Assembly (NCBI GenBank): GCA_947631085.1
Contig: CANRJY010000002.1
Location: 124,001 to 188,000, forward strand
Origin: an uncultured Clostridia bacterium
Lineage (GTDB): Bacteria; Bacillota; Clostridia; UBA1381
Direction: 5' to 3'
DNA: 64,000 nucleotides
A program made the translations under genes and the position numbers. Of the stretch, positions 25,246 to 35,600 are shown one piece after another (the stretch's first letter is position 1; every line of letters begins with the position of its first letter). The notes beneath the pieces were generated by a model. The model had not been told where the DNA came from. It did no database searches and worked only from the letters and a program-made list of their open reading frames with translations.

Positions 25246-26244
25246 TTAATTATTCTGCGCCTGTATAGCCGTGATCGCTATTACGCCCGCAATATCCTCG
25301 GCGCTGCAGCCTCTTGATAAATCGTTTACCGGCTTCGCTATGCCCTGGAGCATCGGTCCGTATGCTTCCGCTTTTGCGAGACGCTGAACCAGCTTGTAGC
25401 CGATGTTTCCGGCGTTCAGATCCGGGAAAATAAGTACATTCGCGGTGCCGGCTACATTCGACGCGGGAGCCTTCTGCTTGCCTACGCTCTCAACTATCGC
25501 CGCGTCAAGCTGTAATTCGCCGTCGAGCTTTAAATCGGGAGCTTTTTCTTTCGCCAGCTTCGTCGCCTCCTGAACCTTGTCAACAAGCTCGCTCTTAGCG
25601 CTGCCGTATGTCGAGTATGAAAGCATCGCTACTCTCGGATCGTCGCCTACAAGGCTCTTGTACGAAGCAGCCGACGAAATTGCGATTTCCGAAAGCTCGT
25701 CCGCTGTCGGGTTCTGATTGAGCGCGCAGTCGCCGAATACAAATGTTCCGTTGTCGCCGAACTCGCAGTTGGGTACGTTCATGATAAAGAACGTCGAAAC
25801 TATCTTCGTGCCGGGAGCTGTCTTTAAAATCTGAAGCGACGGTCTTATCGTGTCGGCGGACGAGTGGACCGCGCCCGAAACCATGCCGTCCGCGTCGCCC
25901 TGCTTAACCATCATAACCGCGTAATACGACGGGTCTTTTATCGTTTCCGCCGCCTGCTCGGGAGTTACTCCCTTTTTCTTTCTCAGCTCATAGAACGCGT
26001 TCGCATATTCCTCGTTCTTCGGGCTGTTTTCGGGATCGACTATCTCAATTCCCTCTATGTCCAAATTCTCCGTTGCCGCGACAGCCTTTACCTTGTCGGG
26101 ATTGCCGACGAGAATAAGCTTCGCATAGCCTTCCTTTTTAACCGTGTCCGCAGCTCTGAGCGTTCTGATTTCCTCGCCCTCGGCAAGCACGATTGTCTTG
26201 ATGTCCTTTTTTGCTCTTTCCTTTAAAGCGTCAATAAATGCCAT
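25246..26244 (-). CDS. pta: Phosphate acetyltransferase
   Basis: 332 residues, the short Pta form with only the catalytic phosphotransacetylase domain and no N-terminal DRTGG/P-loop part. Motifs include [35 protein letters not shown] and [19 protein letters not shown]. It makes acetyl phosphate from acetyl-CoA for AckA. It has its own promoter at 26295-26323 downstream of the terminator that ends the candidate RNA at 26368. Confidence 0.98.
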   Translation of the reverse strand: MAFIDALKERAKKDIKTIVLAEGEEIRTLRAADTVKKEGYAKLILVGNPDKVKAVAATENLDIEGIEIVDPENSPKNEEYANAFYELRKKKGVTPEQAAETIKDPSYYAVMMVKQGDADGMVSGAVHSSADTIRPSLQILKTAPGTKIVSTFFIMNVPNCEFGDNGTFVFGDCALNQNPTADELSEIAISSAASYKSLVGDDPRVAMLSYSTYGSAKSELVDKVQEATKLAKEKAPDLKLDGELQLDAAIVESVGKQKAPASNVAGTANVLIFPDLNAGNIGYKLVQRLAKAEAYGPMLQGIAKPVNDLSRGCSAEDIAGVIAITAIQAQNN

Positions 26245-26294
26245 TGTTTATACCTCTTTTCTTTTTTTCGGTATGCCCCGATTATTCTGATTAT

Positions 26295-26323
26295 ATTATA
26301 TATCATTTGGGACGCGTTTTCAA
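26295..26323 (-). promoter_or_regulatory. Promoter of pta-ackA
   Basis: TTGAAA, 17 bases, TATAAT on the minus strand, about 50 bases before the pta ATG. Confidence 0.8.
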
Positions 26324-26367
26324 GGGTTATTTGCCAAAAATTTCATAGCGCGGAAATTTCTTCGCAC

Positions 26368-26476
26368 AAAAAAAGTTCCGGTCAGGTCTTCTCTGCCGGA
26401 ACTTGTTCAGGTATATGGATTTAGAAAAAAAGGGGGATAGAAATGTATTATTTTTCAATGTCTGTAATAATTCCCA
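26368..26476 (-). ncRNA. Candidate small RNA between hydG and pta
   Basis: A promoter lies just after the hydG stop and an intrinsic terminator about 75 bases further on: arms AAGTTCCGG and CCGGAACTT, 14-base loop, then seven T. The pta promoter begins only after this terminator. The transcript would be about 109 nt with no long ORF; a 9-codon frame starting MGIITD sits almost at the 5' end without a ribosome site. It did not match the SRP RNA core or other RNAs recognised by eye. The alternative is simply the hydG terminator plus a chance promoter. Confidence 0.5.
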
Positions 26477-26482
26477 TATAAT

Positions 26483-26511
26483 ATAATACCACATTAATTG
26501 GAATAAGTCAA
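26483..26511 (-). promoter_or_regulatory. Promoter of the candidate small RNA
   Basis: TTGACT, 17 bases, TATTAT on the minus strand, starting 9 bases after the hydG stop codon. Confidence 0.6.
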
Positions 26512-26519
26512 TACATTTT

Positions 26520-27938
26520 TTAAAATCTAAAATCTCTTTTTCCTGATTCTATCTCTTTTATATAATTTTCAGCAATTTTTCTGACGTTTTCGTTCGGAAT
26601 TTTCTTAAGCTCCGTCTCTATAAGCTTCTCTCCCACCGCTTTTGTGTCCTCCGACGCATAATCAACAAGATATTCCTTAAGCGTCATAAGCGCGTTTGGC
26701 TGACAGCAGTTCTGTATCGCGCCCGTTTTCGCGAGCGACATAAATCTGTCTCCCGTTCTTCCCTCGCGGTAGCAAGCGGTACAGAACGACGGAATATATC
26801 CGAGCTTCATGAGCCAATTTACGACCTCGTCGAGCGTGCGGGTGTCGCTTCTGTCAAACTGCGCCGTGTTGTTTTCTTCTGTTTCCGGCTCAACATATCC
26901 GCCCACGCTCGTGCTCGACGCGCCGCTTATCTGCGATATGCCGAGCTCCAAAGCCTTTCTGCGATTTTCCTCTGTCTCTCTCGTTGAAACTATCATTCCG
27001 GTGTACGGAACGGCGATTCTGATAATCGCGATTATCTTTTGCCAAACCTTGTCGGGGACGGCGTTTGAGAAATCGCCAACGTCTATATCGTCTGCGGGAC
27101 AAATTCTCGGCACGCTTATCGTGTGCGGTCCTACGCCGAATACGGCTTCGAGATGCTCCGCGTGCATGAGAATGCCGACAAGCTCGTAGCGGTACATTTC
27201 AAGCCCGAACAGAACGCCCAGTCCCACGTCGTCGATACCGCCCTGCATAGCCCTGTCCATAGCCTCGGTATGATAGCAATAGTCATGCTTCGGTCCCGCC
27301 GGATGCAGTTTTTCGTAGTTTTCCCTGTTATACGTCTCCTGGAACAGGATATATGTGCCTATTCCCGCGTCCTTGAGGCGCTTGTAGTTTTCAACGGTAG
27401 TAGCCGCGATATTGACGTTTACGCGCCTTATCGCGCCGTTTTTGTGCTTTATTGAATATATGGTGTTTATACATTCGAGTATATATTCGAGAGGATTATT
27501 TACCGGATCCTCGCCCGCCTCGAGCGCGAGACGCTTGTGTCCCATGTCCTGGAGCGCGATCGTCTCCGCCTTTACCTCCTCCTGTGTGAGCTTTTTGCGG
27601 CAGATATGCTTGTTTTTTACATGATACGGACAGTATACGCAGCTGTTTATACAGTAGTTCGACAGATACAGCGGCGCGAACATCACTATTCTCGTACCGT
27701 AAATTTTCTGCTTTATTTCCCTTGCGAGAGCGTACATCTCCTCGTTTAAATCATCCATTTCACATTCGAGCAGCAGCGCCGCCTCGCGGTGAGTGATACC
27801 CTTGCAGACGCGGGCGCGGTCGATTATGGATTTTATCAGCTCCCTGTTGTCTTTGTTGTTTTTTGCATATTCCAATGAGGCGAGAATTTCCTCGTGATTT
27901 ATAAAATCGTCCGCCTTCATAGATTTGGGATTATACAT
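26520..27938 (-). CDS. hydG: [FeFe]-hydrogenase maturase HydG
   Basis: 472 residues. Radical SAM enzyme that cleaves tyrosine to give CO and cyanide ligands of the H-cluster. The radical SAM Cys motif is CINSCVYC (CX3CX2C) near residue 85, and the C-terminal cluster motif is FCTACYREGRTGDRFM followed by CCQPNALMTL, which separates HydG from ThiH. The ORF track begins 25 codons earlier; the ATG at 27938 has a GAAAGGAAG site and gives the normal length. No hydE, hydF or hydrogenase genes are in the window. It implies an [FeFe] hydrogenase in the genome. Confidence 0.95.
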   Translation of the reverse strand: MYNPKSMKADDFINHEEILASLEYAKNNKDNRELIKSIIDRARVCKGITHREAALLLECEMDDLNEEMYALAREIKQKIYGTRIVMFAPLYLSNYCINSCVYCPYHVKNKHICRKKLTQEEVKAETIALQDMGHKRLALEAGEDPVNNPLEYILECINTIYSIKHKNGAIRRVNVNIAATTVENYKRLKDAGIGTYILFQETYNRENYEKLHPAGPKHDYCYHTEAMDRAMQGGIDDVGLGVLFGLEMYRYELVGILMHAEHLEAVFGVGPHTISVPRICPADDIDVGDFSNAVPDKVWQKIIAIIRIAVPYTGMIVSTRETEENRRKALELGISQISGASSTSVGGYVEPETEENNTAQFDRSDTRTLDEVVNWLMKLGYIPSFCTACYREGRTGDRFMSLAKTGAIQNCCQPNALMTLKEYLVDYASEDTKAVGEKLIETELKKIPNENVRKIAENYIKEIESGKRDFRF

Positions 27939-28009
27939 TTGTACTCGCTTCCTTTCAATGGCATTATACCACAAGGAATCGGCATAGTCAATCTGAATTG
28001 TTAAAAAAA

Positions 28010-28498
28010 TCACACATAATAATCGGGGATAAATGTTTCGCGCATATCTATGAAGCCTTTGAAATCCTTTTGCCGTTTTCCGTCTATGGTAAAACGTACG
28101 CTGTCTATCCCGTCTATGCTTGTCAGACTGTTTACTATGGAATAAATCGTGAGTATCTCCAAATCGCGCCCGTCGGGATGATTTTCCGCCATTTTGCTTT
28201 TTATATTCACATATGCCATTTTCCCGTCTGTCTTAACGCTCATACAGTTTTTTATATCGGGGATGAGCCGCCTTATTTTCGGATTGTCGTCCCTGCCGCG
28301 GATGAGCTCGTCCAAAACGATTTTTGCTTCCTTCTGCGGAGTGGAGTCTCTTATGTAAACCTTTAGCGGGATCAAACGCAGCATTTGCGCGTCTACAAAA
28401 TACAATTTCACCCCTACCATCGGTTTTTCGCTTCCGCACGACAAAAACAGCGTAGATATGGTTAACATAATTACCACCGCGGATATAATTCTTTTCAT
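28010..28498 (-). CDS. GerMN-domain lipoprotein
   Basis: 162 residues. Signal MKRIISAVVIMLTISTLFLSC with a lipobox-like LSC, then a single GerMN domain: VGVKLYFVDAQMLRLIPLKVYI, KEAKIVLDELIRG, MSVKTDGKMAYVNI and LTIYSIVNSLTSIDGIDSVRFTIDG. GerMN domains occur in the sporulation/germination protein GerM and in cell-envelope lipoproteins. The ATG at 28498 has a GGAGG site, but that site lies in the 3' arm of a strong hairpin (28501-28553). It lies between the TSCPD and hydG genes. Confidence 0.85.
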   Translation of the reverse strand: MKRIISAVVIMLTISTLFLSCGSEKPMVGVKLYFVDAQMLRLIPLKVYIRDSTPQKEAKIVLDELIRGRDDNPKIRRLIPDIKNCMSVKTDGKMAYVNIKSKMAENHPDGRDLEILTIYSIVNSLTSIDGIDSVRFTIDGKRQKDFKGFIDMRETFIPDYYV

Positions 28499-28500
28499 AG

Positions 28501-28553
28501 CAAAAACCTCCATAACTGTATAGGTGGGTATATACAGTATATGAAGGTTTTTG
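28501..28553 (-). promoter_or_regulatory. Hairpin covering the GerMN ribosome site
   Basis: On the minus strand CAAAAACCT pairs with AGGTTTTTG, CAT with ATG and ACTGTATA with TATACAGT around an 8-base loop, about 22 pairs with one bulge. The 3' arm contains GGAGG, the Shine-Dalgarno of the GerMN gene, and ends in five T, so it can act as terminator of the TSCPD gene and as a translation block. Confidence 0.65.
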
Positions 28554-28571
28554 CCATTTTATTCCTCTAAA

Positions 28572-28820
28572 TTATTGCTGCAAGCTAAGCTCCAGCGCGC
28601 GGGCGAGCTGATCCGGACAGGATGTTCCGCGGCCGTTGCAGTTTGTGCCTTTCAGACGTTTTATAACCTCTTCGGCGCGCATTCCTTCAACGAGAGCCGC
28701 TATTCCCTGTGTGTTTCCGTTGCAGCCGCGGACGAAATGAACATTTTTTACTATTCCGTCCTCGAGCTCGAAGCTTATCTGCGACGAGCATGTACCCTGT
28801 GTATCATAGGTATATTTCAT
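28572..28820 (-). CDS. TSCPD-domain protein
   Basis: 82 residues. A small family named for its C-terminal motif, seen here as GRGTSCPDQLARAL; it also has GTCSSQISFEL and VHFVRGCNGNTQGIAALVEG. The domain resembles the C-terminal zinc-binding region of some ribonucleotide reductases; its function alone is not known. The ORF track starts 26 codons upstream inside the preceding gene; the ATG at 28820 has an AAGGAGT site. It begins 11 bases after the PL11 gene stop, so it may be read through from it. Confidence 0.88.
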   Translation of the reverse strand: MKYTYDTQGTCSSQISFELEDGIVKNVHFVRGCNGNTQGIAALVEGMRAEEVIKRLKGTNCNGRGTSCPDQLARALELSLQQ

Positions 28821-28831
28821 TTTTGCACTCC

Positions 28832-31800
28832 TTACTTTTGCGGAACATATTCGGCTGTGCTTCCGAGCGTCGGCGTCATACCCGCCGCGCTGTTCCATAT
28901 AAATACTCTTACGGTGTAATCCGCCGCGTTATTCTTGAATTTAAGCTGCTTTTCAAATGTTATGTTCGTATTGACCTCCTGAGGCTCAATAATACATTCC
29001 ACAAGCTTATTGTCCGAGCTGTAAAGCGCGCCTATTATCGAGATGCTTTCGTCTTTATCCGCCGTACCGAGCACAGATACCGTGTCGCCCTCGACGCCGC
29101 TTATCACATATGTTCCCACAGCGGGCAGCTGAGGCTGAGGCGTGGGTACCGGCGTTTCTTCGGGCGCGGGTGTTTCGTCAGGCGCTGTTGTTTCCTCGGG
29201 CGCAGCCGTTTGATCAGGCGCGGTTGTTTCGTCGGGTGCAGCCGTTTGATCAGGTGCGGTTGTTTCGTCGGGTGCCTGTGTTTGATCCGGCGCTGTCGTC
29301 TCGGACGGCGCCGATGTTTCATCAGGCGCACCCGTTTCCTCGGGCGCGGTCGTTTCATCAGGAATATTTGTCGGTTCCGGCGTTATTTGCGGCTCCTCGC
29401 TCGGAACGGGCGTGGGTGCCGGCGTTGGTACAGGTGTGGGTACCGGAGTCGGTACAGGTGTGGGTACCGGTGTGGGTACCGGCGTTGGTACAGGTGTGGG
29501 TACCGGCGTTGGCACCGGAGTCGGTACAGGTGTGGGTACCGGCGTCGGCTTAGACGTTGGTACCAGCGTGGGTACCGGCGTTGGTTTCGCCGTTGGTACC
29601 GGAGTTGGAACAGGCGTAGGTGTTGTTTCTACGATGTCATTTTGTCTTACTCCTATTAAAATATTATCAACACCAAGATTTGCCGTCGCACTTCCTCTTG
29701 TGCATCCGCTTACTCCGGTCACGCTAAGCTTCGGAACAGTGCCTTTTGTTGTTCCCGAACCAAGTGTAAATGTATTTTGAAGCGTGTATTGTCCGCCTCC
29801 GGTTTTTGTATATACATTTACCTCGTTGCTTGCTCTCATATATTCAACCTTGATTCCGTACCACCATGATGTCTGTGAATATGAAAAGTTTTGAATCGTA
29901 GTGTCAAGCGGCTTCGTGTCCGACGAACCCTTTGAGAAATAATCGCTGAACACAAGCTTACCGCTGTCCGCGGTTTTTATTTCAAACGCTCTGCCGTCCG
30001 CAGCTGTCGTATATGTATTGCTTGCGCTGACGCTTTTTGTGTCTGCAACTCTAAGCAAAATATTATCCTTATTCGTGTCGCCCGGTTTAAAATCAACCTG
30101 GAAAACGAGCTTGCCCGAGCTCAGCGGGGTTTCCGGATTATATGCCCATCCGTCCTGTCCGTTACCCGCGTCATTGAAGTGCAGATAATTTCCGCTGCCG
30201 TTATCCGGAGATTCAATCTTCGGCTTATTTGTTGATGTTTTGAACATTACAGAGAGTTCTTTTCCTGCTCCGTTGGCAATCTTTTCGCCGTCGTTATATT
30301 CCGTTCCCGAAGTTATATTGTCAAAATTCCATGTTTCGCTTGATATTGTCTCGGCGGTAAGCTTTATTTCGGCAGTAGTTCCAAGTTCCTCGTTTGAAAC
30401 GGTGATTTTTCCGCTTGCTTCCATATATCCGTCACATTTTGCGGTATAATCATAAGAACCGTTCTGAAGCTTTATTTTTACATTACCGCTTGAATCCGTA
30501 ACATAATTTTTTGCATTTATGTTGACCGTCGCATTTGCAAGAGCCTTTCCGGTGCTGTCCTTAACGGTTATTGTGGACTCTGCTATGAACAACTCCGCGC
30601 CGAGATAATAGCTGAGATGCGGAGGCTGATTATATGCCGTATTCTGCCATGCTATCGCGCAGCGATATTGACTGTCGTGCATAAGCGTTGTCAACATATA
30701 CTTTGTCGGGCAAAGCGAAAGGAAAACTCTCAGTCCCGTATTGTCGGATTTTCTCAAAATAATTTCCTCGCGCCAGTCGCCGAACAAATCAGCCTGCAGA
30801 CACGGATTATACTTTGTATCGTTATTGGTAGATACCCCGTCTAAAGGCAGTAATCTGCCGAAAGACAAGGAATTATCGTCCCATTTCTGTATTCTGCCTT
30901 TGTCATAATGCTCACGGTATATATCCCCGTCCCAATATATCGGAAAGTTACCATATGACTGTTTGTTGTCATGCAGTGTTGTACTTGTTAAAAGAGTACC
31001 GTCAATAGTACGAACTCCAAATGCCGAGTCCCAAGCGAGAACGCCGTATTTCGGACTGAAATTATCCATTACGCCTCTGCCATCGTCATCGGTGGAGGTA
31101 TAATGCCAAAACGCCTTACCGTCCGCCGAGCGGAATCCGATTCCCCAGTTTGGACTGTCCTCAAGCGGAGCGAATATTTCCTGCTTACCGTCATTGTTGA
31201 AGTCGGAAACGTGCAGAGCGTCTCCATGACCCCAACCCATTGAATGCAAAAGCGATCCGTTATCGTCAAGAGCCGCGCTTCCGTAAACTATTTCATCCTT
31301 GCCGTCGTTATCCAAATCGGCTATCGACAGGTTATGATTTCCCTGTCCGTAAAATGGGTCGCTCTTGTTGCTGCCGCTGTCTTTTTTCCAAACCTCGGTA
31401 AGGTTTGTTCCGTCCCAATTATATGCCACAACAACAGACTTTGCATAATAACCTCTGCACATAATAAGACTCGGTTTCTTTCCGTCAAGATATGCCGTGC
31501 CGGCAAGGAAACGATCCATTCTGTTAGAGCTGCTCTTGTCTCCCCAATCACTTAATTGTCCTCTTTGGGGATCGTAATCGATCGTCTGCATCGCCTTTCC
31601 AGTTTCTCCGTTGAATATCGTCAGATATTCGGGACCTTGTATTATTCTTCCGTCCGAGCCCACATAAGATTTTTCATTATCGGTGGCATTTTTTATTGTA
31701 TCCGTATTTCCCGCCGCGGTAACATATGCGCCCGTGCCGTCTTTCGAGCCTGGAGCCGTTTTCATAGCTACCTCCGCCTTACCGTCGCAGTCGTAGTCGT

Positions 31801-32521
31801 AAACCTGGAACTGCGTATAGTGCGCGCCGGCGCGGATATTTTGACCGAGATCTATGCGCCATTTTTTTGTTCCGTTCATTTCGTAACAGTCTATATATAC
31901 GTTTCCTGTTACTCCGCCGCCTGCGTTATCTTTGGAATTGCTGGGATCCCATTTTAAAATAATCTCATACTCGCCGTCGCCGTCAACATCGCCGACGGAA
32001 GCGTCGTTTGCCGTATATGTACAGCCGCCTGTTCCGTTAGGGGGAGTTTCCGTGGCTATATCAAAATACGCATACGGAGCATTTTTATAAGAAGAATTTA
32101 CCGCTCCCGTATATACGGGAAACACATCTGACCGGGCTCCTACCGTGCTGCCCGAGACCGCCGCAACGGTATATTTTGAGGACGTATTTCCTGCCGTATC
32201 AATATAGTTTGTGTTATGCAGCTTCTCTTTTATAAGGGTTCCGTCTCTGTAAATATTAAAGCATGTTGACGCTGATTCATTACCCAATAATCTCCAGCTC
32301 AAATACATACCGCTTCCGTTTGAAACATTCGAGCTCTGATTTTTAGCCGCAAATCCGCCTCTTGATATTGTTTCCATTTTGCGCGAATTATAGTCGGAAT
32401 GCACATATGCGGTTCCGTCACTTCTCACATCCACGGTACCGGCAGTTACCGCCATAGCTGGTACCGCGCCGGAGAACATCATCGCTGCGCATGTCATTAA
32501 ACTGATAAATCGTTTCTTCAT
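28832..32521 (-). CDS. Secreted rhamnogalacturonan lyase, PL11-type, with Pro/Thr linker
   Basis: 1229 residues. Signal peptide [24 protein letters not shown]. Residues about 30-640 are a PL11 beta-propeller ([67 protein letters not shown]), rich in Ca-binding DxDxDG loops. It cleaves rhamnogalacturonan I by beta-elimination. Next come a small beta domain ([18 protein letters not shown]), a jelly-roll-like domain ending VDNILIGV, a long PVPT repeat (about 960-1040), an Ala/Pro/Glu/Thr repeat (about 1050-1120) and a C-terminal 90-residue module also found in two other secreted proteins here. No SLH or sortase signal is visible. It has its own promoter. Confidence 0.92.
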   Translation of the reverse strand: MKKRFISLMTCAAMMFSGAVPAMAVTAGTVDVRSDGTAYVHSDYNSRKMETISRGGFAAKNQSSNVSNGSGMYLSWRLLGNESASTCFNIYRDGTLIKEKLHNTNYIDTAGNTSSKYTVAAVSGSTVGARSDVFPVYTGAVNSSYKNAPYAYFDIATETPPNGTGGCTYTANDASVGDVDGDGEYEIILKWDPSNSKDNAGGGVTGNVYIDCYEMNGTKKWRIDLGQNIRAGAHYTQFQVYDYDCDGKAEVAMKTAPGSKDGTGAYVTAAGNTDTIKNATDNEKSYVGSDGRIIQGPEYLTIFNGETGKAMQTIDYDPQRGQLSDWGDKSSSNRMDRFLAGTAYLDGKKPSLIMCRGYYAKSVVVAYNWDGTNLTEVWKKDSGSNKSDPFYGQGNHNLSIADLDNDGKDEIVYGSAALDDNGSLLHSMGWGHGDALHVSDFNNDGKQEIFAPLEDSPNWGIGFRSADGKAFWHYTSTDDDGRGVMDNFSPKYGVLAWDSAFGVRTIDGTLLTSTTLHDNKQSYGNFPIYWDGDIYREHYDKGRIQKWDDNSLSFGRLLPLDGVSTNNDTKYNPCLQADLFGDWREEIILRKSDNTGLRVFLSLCPTKYMLTTLMHDSQYRCAIAWQNTAYNQPPHLSYYLGAELFIAESTITVKDSTGKALANATVNINAKNYVTDSSGNVKIKLQNGSYDYTAKCDGYMEASGKITVSNEELGTTAEIKLTAETISSETWNFDNITSGTEYNDGEKIANGAGKELSVMFKTSTNKPKIESPDNGSGNYLHFNDAGNGQDGWAYNPETPLSSGKLVFQVDFKPGDTNKDNILLRVADTKSVSASNTYTTAADGRAFEIKTADSGKLVFSDYFSKGSSDTKPLDTTIQNFSYSQTSWWYGIKVEYMRASNEVNVYTKTGGGQYTLQNTFTLGSGTTKGTVPKLSVTGVSGCTRGSATANLGVDNILIGVRQNDIVETTPTPVPTPVPTAKPTPVPTLVPTSKPTPVPTPVPTPVPTPVPTPVPTPVPTPVPTPVPTPVPTPVPTPAPTPVPSEEPQITPEPTNIPDETTAPEETGAPDETSAPSETTAPDQTQAPDETTAPDQTAAPDETTAPDQTAAPEETTAPDETPAPEETPVPTPQPQLPAVGTYVISGVEGDTVSVLGTADKDESISIIGALYSSDNKLVECIIEPQEVNTNITFEKQLKFKNNAADYTVRVFIWNSAAGMTPTLGSTAEYVPQK
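29160..29375. repeat. Degenerate tandem repeat coding Thr-Ala-Pro-Asp-Glu-Thr
   Basis: Roughly 24-base units within the PL11 gene encode variations of [14 protein letters not shown]. It is an acidic linker next to the PVPT repeat. Confidence 0.85.
29404..29625. repeat. Tandem repeat coding (Pro-Val-Pro-Thr)n
   Basis: Repeating 12-base units of the type GGTACCGGCGTT / GGTACAGGTGTG encode PVPT on the minus strand. Unit-to-unit synonymous changes are present. The repeat also opens a spurious Gly/Val ORF on the plus strand. Confidence 0.92.
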
Positions 32522-32561
32522 AAAAATACTCCCTTCATAAAAATAATATCATAATAAATTA

Positions 32562-32590
32562 ATTATATACTATTAATAATAATTTTTCAA
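32562..32590 (-). promoter_or_regulatory. Promoter of the first PL11 gene
   Basis: TTGAAA, 17 bases, TATAAT on the minus strand, about 40 bases before the ATG at 32521. Confidence 0.8.
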
Positions 32591-32640
32591 GCATAAAATT
32601 TCAAATTTTCGTCAGTTTTTACAAATTCATGATTTAAAAC

Positions 32641-32670
32641 GAGCCGCCCTTTATTGCAGGGCGGCTCGCT
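32641..32670 (-). terminator. Terminator of the second PL11 gene
   Basis: GAGCCGCCCT and AGGGCGGCTC arms with a 7-base loop; the minus strand then reads GTTTTAAAT. Strong stem, short T-run. Confidence 0.7.
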
Positions 32671-32687
32671 GTCTGATTTTTGGGATT

Positions 32688-35600
32688 TTATTTAGCTTCT
32701 TTTTCAAGCTTGATGTTATCGTAATAATTATCTCCGCCGGCAGTTCTTCTGAATTTAATTTGCTTCAGCTTCCTGTCGCGTCCTTCGGTGAAATAGCCGT
32801 TTGCGGATATTATCGGAGTCGTCATATCGGGAGCTTCGCTGTATTTATCGCCGTGAGCGTAGATGCTTACAACGACTACATTGTCGGTAAGGTCGCCGTC
32901 TATAACCACACGGTACCATTTCTCGCCTTCAAGCTTCGTTTCCGAAAGCGCCGCCGCCTTGGGCGGTACCAAGTCGCTCGAATTATTCTGCGTCGCGCCG
33001 AGCAGGGTTTCATCACTCGTTGTATATAAAGCGTCCTGATAATCCATCATATGGAAGAACGAAGCGCTCGTGTCCTCCGCCGCCGCGACTCCGGTCGCCG
33101 CGTCAAACGCGTGAGCCGCATTGTCGAGATATGTTCTGAAATATCTTCCGTATCCCGAATTTACCGTAGTCTTGTCGATGTACATATCATACGAGAGCTT
33201 AAAACGTCCGTCTGATATCTCGTCGTCAAGAACATACTGAACACCCTTATCCGCGAGATGTATTTTCGGCGTGGCGTTTCCGCCTATGTCATCGCCGGTT
33301 TCCGACAAAGGCTCAAAATCTGTTCTTGTGGTCGTCGCCGAATCAGATGAGGTAACCCACTTGTTCTCAGCGTTATCTTCCATAAGGAAGTTTTCCGTTG
33401 ACTCAAACACCGTTTCAAATTCAGCGGGTTTGAGCGTGGGCGCAGGAGTGGGCGTCGGGGTCGGAGTCGGGGTCGGAGTCGGCTCCGGCGTAGGAGTCGG
33501 AACCGGCGTCGGCGTAGGCTCCGGCGTCGGCGTTACAACCGGCGTGGGAGTCGGAGGAGCGGGCGTCGGCGCGGGCGATGCAGCCGCAGCCGCGCTTATG
33601 GGCTCAACGCCCTCCGCTGTTTTCCACAGGAATACCTTCACCGTGTAATCCTTCGCTTTGTTGTCAAACTCTATCGTGTCCGAAACGGCTTTTTGAATTT
33701 CGGGATTTTCCGCCTTCTTTATCTTTGTTTCAACGAGCGTGCCGCCGTCGTAAAGCGCGCCTATGAGAGCAACGCTTTCATGCGCTTCCGATACCGCGTA
33801 CGAAACATTTACCTTGCTGCCCGATACGCTTGTTATTCTTACGTTGTCCGTCTCAGGCTCGGGAGTGATCTCAGGTATGTATGTCGGAGCAGGTCCGTCC
33901 GCCGCTACGCGCTTGTATGTGAGGTCGGAAATTCTCGGACTTGTCGTGATTCCGCCGGTGCCGTCCTTTTTAATATAGAAACGCATCGTCTCGAAGCTCG
34001 CGCCGTTCAGGTCGAATGTCTTTGTGTAAATATATCCGTCCGAGCTGAATGTATCATCCGAGCATCCCGAAATCGTTGCCGTGCATTTGCCGGCGCTGTA
34101 GTCGAAATCAAGAACCACATGCCATCTTACAAAGCTTCTGCCGAAGGTGTTTTCGCCTTCCGCTCTCAGTCTTTCCCAATTTGAAGCGCTTTCCGCTTCA
34201 CCGTCTCCGATTTTACTCATCGTACCTTGAGCCTTACCCGTCTGAGCCTGCGACAATTCGAGAATATTACTTCCGTCTTTGCCTATGAACTGCAAACCGA
34301 AGGTATACTCGTGTCCGTTCCAGCTCCAGCCGGAACCGCCTACATTCTTTATTCCGCCGTTTGTGAAGTTGAACGTCAGCGTAGCTCTGTTGTCGCTGTA
34401 GGCTTCGAATTTTTTCGTTATGTTCATGCCGTCCGCAGCGTCCTTCATGTCAAGAACAAGACCATTTTCGGTGCCGGTAAACGTTGCTCCCGAAGGTGCG
34501 GCAGCGTCGGCCGCGAAGGGGGTATCATTCGTCATATCGGTTTCCGAAAGCGGATATACAACAACATAGCAGTACGCTTTACGTCCGCCGTCATTGGTGC
34601 TTGCCTGAATGTATGTGGAGCCTTCCTTGCCCACCGCGGTAACATTTCCGTCCTGATCGACCGTTACAACACTGTCATCGCCGGATGACCATGTTACTGT
34701 CTTATCGGTCGCGTTTTCGGGCTCAATTATAGTCTTTACCTGTGACGTCATGCCCGCGCCGAGCTCCATCTGCGTCGGTGTTACGCTTATTTTTGTTACA
34801 TGGTTCTGATAGACGGTAACCTCGCACGCTGCCGAGAATGTTCCGTTTGTCGTGTCGTCCGCCGTAGCGGTTATTGTAGCCTTACCTTCCGAAACCGCCG
34901 TGATATGACCGCCGTCAACCGTCGCAACGTCCTCGTCCGACGACGTCCATGTGACCGCCTTATTCGTAGCCGCAAACGGGCTGAGCTGCGCGACAACGGA
35001 TACGTCTTTTCCTTTTTCTATTTCAACGCTGCTTTGCGAAAGCGTTATTCCGTCAACCGCAACTATGCCCGGTTTTTCGTATGTCACCTTTGTATACGGA
35101 TATGCCGGCGCGAGATAGTTGAGCTTATTGCCCGCCTCGTCCGTAGCGAGAGCCGCCGAGCCTATGTAGTAGCTCGTGTGCGGGGGCTGGTTATAGCCTA
35201 CGTTCTGCCATGCGATAGACTCTCTGTACTGCGCGTCGTGCATGAGCGTTGTAAGACGGTATGTCGTCGGTGACGTCGGAGCGATAATTCTCAAAACCGT
35301 GTCGTCATCGGCAGGCATGATTATTTCTTCTCTCCAGTCGCCCAAGACATCCGCGACAAGCGACGGATTACGTTTCGTGCTGTTGTTTGAATTTCCGGGG
35401 AGATAGCCCTGACCGTTAAAGAATATTCTGTCCGTGCCGCCTGTTGACGCATTATATTTAGCCATCTGGTTATCGTCCAAAAGCTCGCGTCCGAGATCCG
35501 CGTCCCAATATACGAGGAAATTACAGAAGCTTCTTGAGTTGCCGTTAGGCTTATTTCCCACAGAATTTCCCTTTAAATCATACGCGCCCGGATTTGACGC

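Noticed and set aside
26368-26476. Possible SRP or 6S RNA
   Set aside because: The conserved SRP loop core and the 6S open-bubble layout are not visible, and the length is marginal, so it is only listed as an unclassified candidate RNA.
29404-29625. CRISPR-like regularly spaced repeats
   Set aside because: Units are contiguous 12-mers without unique spacers and lie in a coding linker; no cas genes are present.
28709-29659. 316-codon plus-strand ORF, Arg/Tyr/Cys-rich
   Set aside because: It is the antisense of the Pro/Thr linker and C-terminal module of the PL11 gene; low-complexity repeats keep the frame open.
29412-29780. Gly-Val-Gly-Thr repeat protein on the plus strand
   Set aside because: It is the reverse reading of the PVPT-coding repeat and has no independent support.
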